64,000 bases of DNA. Origin: Chrysemys picta bellii (Eukaryota; Chordata; Testudines; Emydidae). A program made the translations under genes and the position numbers. Below are positions 58,714 through 64,000 of this stretch, one piece after another; position 1 is the first letter of the stretch; each line of letters begins with the position of its first letter. The DNA lies in assembly GCF_011386835.1 (NCBI RefSeq), contig NC_088805.1:15806836-15870835 (forward strand). Direction: 5' to 3'. The notes below the pieces were generated by a model, which was not told where the DNA came from, searched no databases, and was given only the letters and a program-made list of their open reading frames with translations.

Positions 58714-61700
58714 CTGCCAATGGAGAGAGGGAGTATGAAGGTTCAAACAGCAGGAATTACAAGATATCGGGCGCCATTTAAATGGGTGCTGTCAAAATTC
58801 CCCCATTTCCCCCAAAACCTTTAATTAAACCAAGTGTCAGTGAAAGCTGCTTAACTATTCCCCTACAATATTTGCAACACAAATGTTACAACACTGGTAG
58901 TGCATTGATACCTGAAAAGTGACTCATCTATTTTCATTGCTCAAAGTGAGTATATTGTAAACTAAAAGACACAATAAATGGTGAAAACTAAATTTGATCT
59001 TTATAAACCAAGGTATTTGTCGTGTCTAAAATACATTTAAACATGTTAACTTTCTCCCTTTACTTTAAGGATGGATATATTTTTTCCTTGCCTCTTGTAC
59101 ATTTGACACCCTAACATGAGCAGTCTCTCAACACAGTTAGTTCTTTAAACTGATATTTATTGTCAAGAAAGATCAAAATATACAGGTGTAAAAATGGTTA
59201 ATTCTATAAATCCCCAATCCTTGCAGTACACCCACTTTCTGTACACGGATTTTTAGAGCATTTCCTTCCATAAGGTACACGTTCGTTTAATGTGGATGAG
59301 CAGGTTTACTTGTTCCCATATCCTAGAATGTGTTCTTTGAAGTACTTAGCTACAGAAAAGACGTTTATTGCACAATTGGCTGGCAGAAATGTTTTGGAAA
59401 CTAACAAATTCAGAATGGGGTGGGAGTAGAACAGTTGTTATATCTATCCTAACATTTTTGGCTCAGCTTCCTGATTCTTCATGTATTTGTTTTCTTCCAC
59501 ATCACTCTTTCCAGGTCAGACAGAGCAGACAACTACAGAGGCATTTTATACAGAATAAAACAGATTACGATTGTACTTTCTTCAGAGATATATGCAGAAA
59601 GATAATAAAATCCACACATTAAGGATTTCATTCCTTCCAATTTGTTCCGTTTTCTCCAGAATTTTAAGCTCATTAAAATAAAGTTTTAAGTATTTGCTTA
59701 TGAAGGCTTCAGAATCCAAATTGATGCACTACTGACATTCATATAAATTCAATCATTCTATGCAAAATAAATGGTACAGTCTACATTACAGGAGACTATG
59801 GTATTCATATTTTTGGTATTTAAATGCCAACATGGGTATTTCCTCACTGGTATTCTTATCAGTAATACCCAGCTAATGTGCTTTTTCAGCATAGCCGGAT
59901 GAACCTGCTTGGCCCTGTTCCATTCATTTGAAGAGATGTTGCATAGGAATATCTGCACAGCAATTGGTTAAACATACAGCGGATATTATTTTGATGTAGT
60001 CAAAGGCAAGATATTTAAATTACGCAAAGTAGCAACTGGTATCAGGTTAAAGTTTTGGGATGACTGTGGTGCGGCTTTCTTTAAAAAATAAATTGTTCAG
60101 CAGTTCAGTAACCAAACATCTTTGAATAATGGTTTTTGTCTTAGTGAAGTCCAATACTGAAAGAAAAGCCATAAGAGCACAGGGAACAGAAAATGCTGAG
60201 ACCCCAGCAGGGATACCCCATTGCAGATGTTAGTTTCCATACAGATTTATATTATTGAAACTGGCTAGGATTATTGCAATCTATAGCTGGTTTTACATTA
60301 AAAGCATTTTTAACTCAGATCTATTACTAACCTGTGTCACCTGTCCTACAACAGTCTGCCATCTGGTCAAAATCCATTTTGGACAAGAAGTGGACCACTA
60401 AAATTCATAGTATGTGGACTTAATCGTGAAGACTGGCCTAAAGCATGTAGCAGATCTACCAGGCAGAAGCTTTTGAAATAGAAACTGCATACACAGAGGA
60501 TCTTTTATGATCAAAGGTCTGTGTGTGAACTAAACAAAGTTTTAAGGACAGAGCTAGCCGGGAATAGACTGCTCTGAATTCTCTCAGGCTTTAAACAGCA
60601 AGATATGGAAATCATGTTAAGTCACAGAACTTCCATTTCTAACTCACCTAAGTTGGTGTCAATTTTCTGGTGGTAAGCTCGGAGATGTTGATTCTTTGGA
60701 TAAACATCGGGTTGGACAGAAGATTCTGAATTGGTTCCACTGAAATCATCGTCTGTTAACAACATAAGACATTTCTAGTCCACATAAATAAACAAAGGAA
60801 TGGTTCAGAACTATTAAGAATTGCTCTAGCTGACTGACAGCTGGCTTTCTGTCATCTGACTCTGTCAGTGAGACCTAATAGATTCAATCCAACATCACTA
60901 TCAGTAGGTCTAGCTTTATGATATGCAGAGATACAAGTTTGCAAGTGGATTTCCTGGGTGTAAATTAAAGCAGTAACTAAAGTCTGTGTGTTGCTTTCTG
61001 TAGTTCTGTTACTTAGCTGGGAAAAAAACTGGACAAAAGCCAAACAGTGCCCCTTAAGGGCAAGTCGCTAGGAAGCTCTTGTACCCTCTAGTGGTCAGCT
61101 TTCATATGTTGGAGATCTATTTAGAGGTTTTAAACGCAAGAAATCCCAAATGTTGTGTTTGCTTTTTAACTGAAAGGCTTCTAGCCTTCTGTTGTAAATT
61201 AATGCTTTGCTATCTTCAGAGTGAAGCTCTCTAATCTGTTGGCAGACAAACAAGAGCGAGCCAGAAGTGTCATTTCTGCACCCCATATAACAAGGTAAAT
61301 GCTAAGTGGTGAAATTAACCATTTAAGTGCCAAACACCAAGTTCACACAATTATACTCAATTGTTATGTTTTCAGTGTGCATTAGATCAGTAAGGTACAG
61401 TGTTGCTTTATTTATAGATCTAGTTCAAAGACTTCAGTATTTTCTAACCCTCACAAATATAAATGAAAACTAGTTATAAAATGGGCCCTTATTTAAAGCA
61501 GGCTATGGCCATTCAGCACCAGACAACATTAGCTGAAGTTTGCTTAGTACAAGAGCAAGGGACAGAACAAAAGCCTACATGCTATTTTGTAGGAATAAGA
61601 TGTGTCTCCTGGACCAGGGTTAGCTACGTCTGTACTGACAAGGGAATCAGCCACGTTTGAAAGCTGTGGTAAGACATGGTTCAAATATGCTCCTTCTGAA

Positions 61701-62031
61701 CCATTTTTAATCATTTGACAGAGACAGGATATGGCTATACTTGAACACACTAGGTAGGTTCTTGTACACTGCTTAGGCTGCATCTGCAGGAGGAAGGAAC
61801 TGTGCTGAATTTTGCAAGCTTCTAACCCTCTTTATTGTTAGCATCTAACGTGATGATATTCTTTCCAGGAAGGCTAAATAGACACAGCTCTAAGCTATGT
61901 AAAGTATACCCAAAGTGACGGGCAACATCAAATAAATTAACAAACCAGAATTACGCAGCCTCCTTAAATTTGGATGACTCTCCTGGTACTTTGACTCCTG
62001 TTCTTTACTAAAGACCATGGCTTCTTTTAAT
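58556..62031 (-). CDS. SNAP29: SNAP29, last three coding exons (linker and C-terminal Qc SNARE motif)
   Basis: Seen: three exons with AG/GT borders join in phase into about 112 carboxy-terminal codons ending in TAA. Recognition: the [17 protein letters not shown] linker, [15 protein letters not shown], and a Qc SNARE helix ([20 protein letters not shown], then [15 protein letters not shown] and STERKVRQL) match human SNAP29 closely, and not SNAP25/23/47. The zero-layer Gln is in IDEQDD. No Cys occurs in the visible part, as expected for a SNAP29 that is not palmitoylated. Family knowledge: SNAP29 is a soluble SNARE that pairs with syntaxin-17 and VAMP8 in autophagosome-lysosome fusion and acts in other fusion steps. 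The amino-terminal exons, with the NPF motif and Qb helix, lie beyond the right edge. It is in tandem with CLTCL1 downstream, about 21 kb from stop to start codon. Confidence 0.93.
60648..60752 (-). CDS. SNAP29: SNAP29 penultimate coding exon
   Basis: 105 nt, acceptor TTAACAG|ACGATG and donor TTAG|GTGAGTT, leaving phase 1. It encodes [20 protein letters not shown] and then [14 protein letters not shown], the end of the linker and the start of the Qc SNARE. The acidic/Ser-rich stretch diverges from human while [14 protein letters not shown] is conserved. Confidence 0.94.
   Translation of the reverse strand, partial: TMISVEPIQNLLSNPMFIQRINISELTTRKLTPT
61955..62031 (-). CDS. SNAP29: SNAP29 antepenultimate coding exon (linker)
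   Basis: 77 nt, acceptor CTCTCACCAG|ATTAAA; the first base completes a codon, then 25 codons read [20 protein letters not shown] and NLRRL. The donor CTGC|GTAATT has C instead of G before GT, so it is weak, but its phase (1) fits the next exon exactly. The preceding exon, which must end with two codon bases, was not found in the window. Confidence 0.9.
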
Positions 62032-63855
62032 CTGGTGAGAGAAAAAATAAAGAAGAAATATTCTTGGTGCCCACTGATTGAATTCTGTACCGACTGAACA
62101 GAATTAGGCCCCATATTCCTTTAAGAATAGCTAACTGCTTCTTACTTAGAACCAGTTCCCCTTCTCTTGACATTCGTTTTTAACCTTACATGGCTCAATC
62201 ATGCCCCCTCTGAAGTCAACAGCAAAATTCCTATAAACTTCTGTGGGAACAGAATCAAGTCCTCAGTCTTTACCAGTAGAGGCACTTGCCAAGACATATA
62301 GCCAAATACCATACACTAACCTGCCCCCTCTCCCCCCGAAACAACAATACATGTACAATGTTGCTGTGTTATTCACACATTGCTGCTGCTTTGAAAGTGA
62401 ATGTCACATGGTTCTGCTCTAAGAAGTCAGTTAGCTTAACTTTTGTTTGTTTTTATTCAGAGTTGTTAGTAAATTGGGAAGAGAAATAGTTCAAGACCAC
62501 ATGATATTTAAGAGGGAGTTTTTCAGAATGCTTGATTAAGGCAGGGGTCCAGCTCTGGATTCCCCCCCCCCTTTTTTTAAAAAATAAGAAAAGCTGGTAC
62601 GCAAATTTACAAGGCTGTACAGCTACAAACCTCTACACAGTTCCCATTAAAGGAACTTTCTAGATAATATGAAATTATTCTTACCACAAGTACCAAAAAA
62701 ACAAAAACAAACAAAAACCCACAGAACTTTTTAGCAAAAGCATCAGAGAAGAAAATAGTCACCATCTTGCTAATTTACAACGTACAACTGAAAGAACCTG
62801 CTTTCCCATTACAAGTCATTGGAAAACTGGAACATTTCAGAACTACTGTAAGGCAAATTCTATAACAACTAAAATAAAAATGATTCAGTTTTAGATCAGC
62901 CATATTTAATATAGTTTCTTACCATCCTGTGAGGATACTGATTCTCTAGAGATCATGAAAAAACACTTAGCACACATACAGCACTTTTGTCTTCAAATGC
63001 TTTAAATATTCAATTTTCTTATTACCCCATGAAATATATCTGCATGTACCAGTACAAACTCGCAGCAATACGATTTCCATGACTAAGGCTTAAAAACATT
63101 CTTTCATTCTTCCAAATTTTAAAATCAAGTTAGAAAATTAAAGATTTAGCTGCCTTTAACATATAACGAACAAGTTATTTTGCAAATATTTTTTGCAATA
63201 TTTGACTGATTGTCCATTTAAGTATTGAAGACTTTTCATGTTTAGTGGGCAGAAACGCATGCTGGTTTGATCAAAATTCCAGAGCCTTATATTTATTAGT
63301 ATAGAGTACTGAAGTATGTGCTAGGAGATCACAATACAGATGAAATACTTGGTCATTGACCTGAAGAGCTTACAAACTAAAGCCTCAACACTGCAGTCTG
63401 GTCCCTATGCAGACTCCAGCGCAGAATTGGGGTTCAATATCAGACACAGCACAACAGAGTAGAAGTCAGTAAGATGACCATTACTCAGGCTAGTACACAG
63501 CATGGAATAAAGGAGAATGGAGGTTATGTTATTTAAACTAAAATGTGTTGGCTTCTTCTAAATTGTGCAAGAAGTAGGTTTTAAGAAGGAATCGGAATAG
63601 AGAAGGGGATAGTGGCCTTGCGGATCATCTCAAGAAAGCTATTCCTGCCATAGGGGTGGCATGATGGAGTAGTGTTCTATTTGTCTACACCTTGCAGTGC
63701 ACGGAATCAGTTTGCAAGACTTCTCTGCTAAGAGGCAGGTCTCCCTGCCAACCATAGATGACTCATGCCTCCCCATACTGGGAGGTGGAAGGGGCACAAT
63801 CTAAAGAGGAGGACACATGACCATCCCACGTGTTTCTTTTGCCCAGTGACACTCC

Positions 63856-63887
63856 CCTCTCTCCCCCCCTCCCCCCCCCCCCCCCCG
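63856..63887. repeat. C-rich homopolymer block
   Basis: CTCTC7TC17-like run upstream of SNAP29 exons; its length is unreliable in sequence reads. Confidence 0.9.
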
Positions 63888-64000
63888 CAACCAGCCTGGG
63901 TGCTCTCCCTGTCCCATGTCACATGTGGGGGCTGCTTGGGACTGGGGCCAAGCATGCTAGGGGGCAGGTGCAGTGGCAGAACAGAGCCCTTCTCCCTCTT

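Larger units (their letters stand above)
58714..64000 (-). other. SNAP29 introns and right-edge sequence
   Basis: Introns are 58714-60647 and 60753-61954. From 62032 to the right edge lies intron leading to upstream exons outside the window. No other gene or strong repeat is seen apart from the C-rich run at 63856-63887. Confidence 0.7.

Noticed and set aside
62923..62945. 23-nt possible SNAP29 microexon on the minus strand (ctctag|...|GTAAGA) that can read ESVSSQD
   Set aside because: It ends in phase 1, but the next exon needs two bases from its predecessor. Joining gives an immediate stop (G+AT, TAA). Probably chance splice-like sequence.

Overview
The window is vertebrate nuclear DNA, most likely from a cryptodiran turtle. 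It has long introns with GT-AG splice sites and a CpG-rich first exon. It also has the tRNA-derived SINE head and body that I know from turtles (14702-14800 and 48271-48460), CR1 and other LINE remnants, Penelope-like elements and many short DNA transposons. I see no CRISPR array, prokaryotic operon or viral genome.

Two protein-coding genes are present, both on the minus strand and in tandem. Positions 1374-37417 hold the first 17 coding exons of a clathrin heavy chain, which together encode residues 1-932 in one unbroken reading frame. At positions where the two vertebrate paralogues differ, as I remember their human sequences, this gene follows CLTCL1 (CHC22) rather than CLTC (CHC17). The rest of the gene (knee, proximal leg, trimerisation hub) lies beyond the left edge. 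About 21 kb upstream of its start codon lie the last three coding exons of SNAP29 (58556-62031), the soluble Qb/Qc SNARE. The rest of SNAP29 lies beyond the right edge. In human both genes map to 22q11.2 but are well separated, so the tight tandem here supports the CLTCL1 call and may show older gene order.

By region: 1-1373 is intron 17. Positions 1374-15862 carry the compact run of exons 17 to 3, with one CR1 fragment, one hAT element with a perfect target-site duplication and one truncated SINE. Positions 15863-21418 are intron 2. Exon 2 is at 21419-21626. Positions 21627-37375 are the 15.7-kb intron 1, with a LINE ORF2 remnant, a Tigger-like element and a Harbinger-like element, and a G/C-rich minisatellite at its 5' end. 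Positions 37376-37417 are coding exon 1 inside a CpG-rich promoter. Positions 37.9-58.5 kb are intergenic, or SNAP29 3' UTR, and rich in mobile elements: three copies of one 8-bp-TSD hAT-like family, one hAT element with long inverted arms, a GC-rich terminal-inverted-repeat element, and two Penelope-like fragments.

Both genes act in membrane traffic: CHC22 in coated-vesicle sorting and SNAP29 in vesicle fusion. Nothing here shows they are co-regulated. I find no new multi-gene system. The more unusual material is the nested transposon archaeology, where paralogous empty sites inside the window confirm two insertions, and the gene adjacency.
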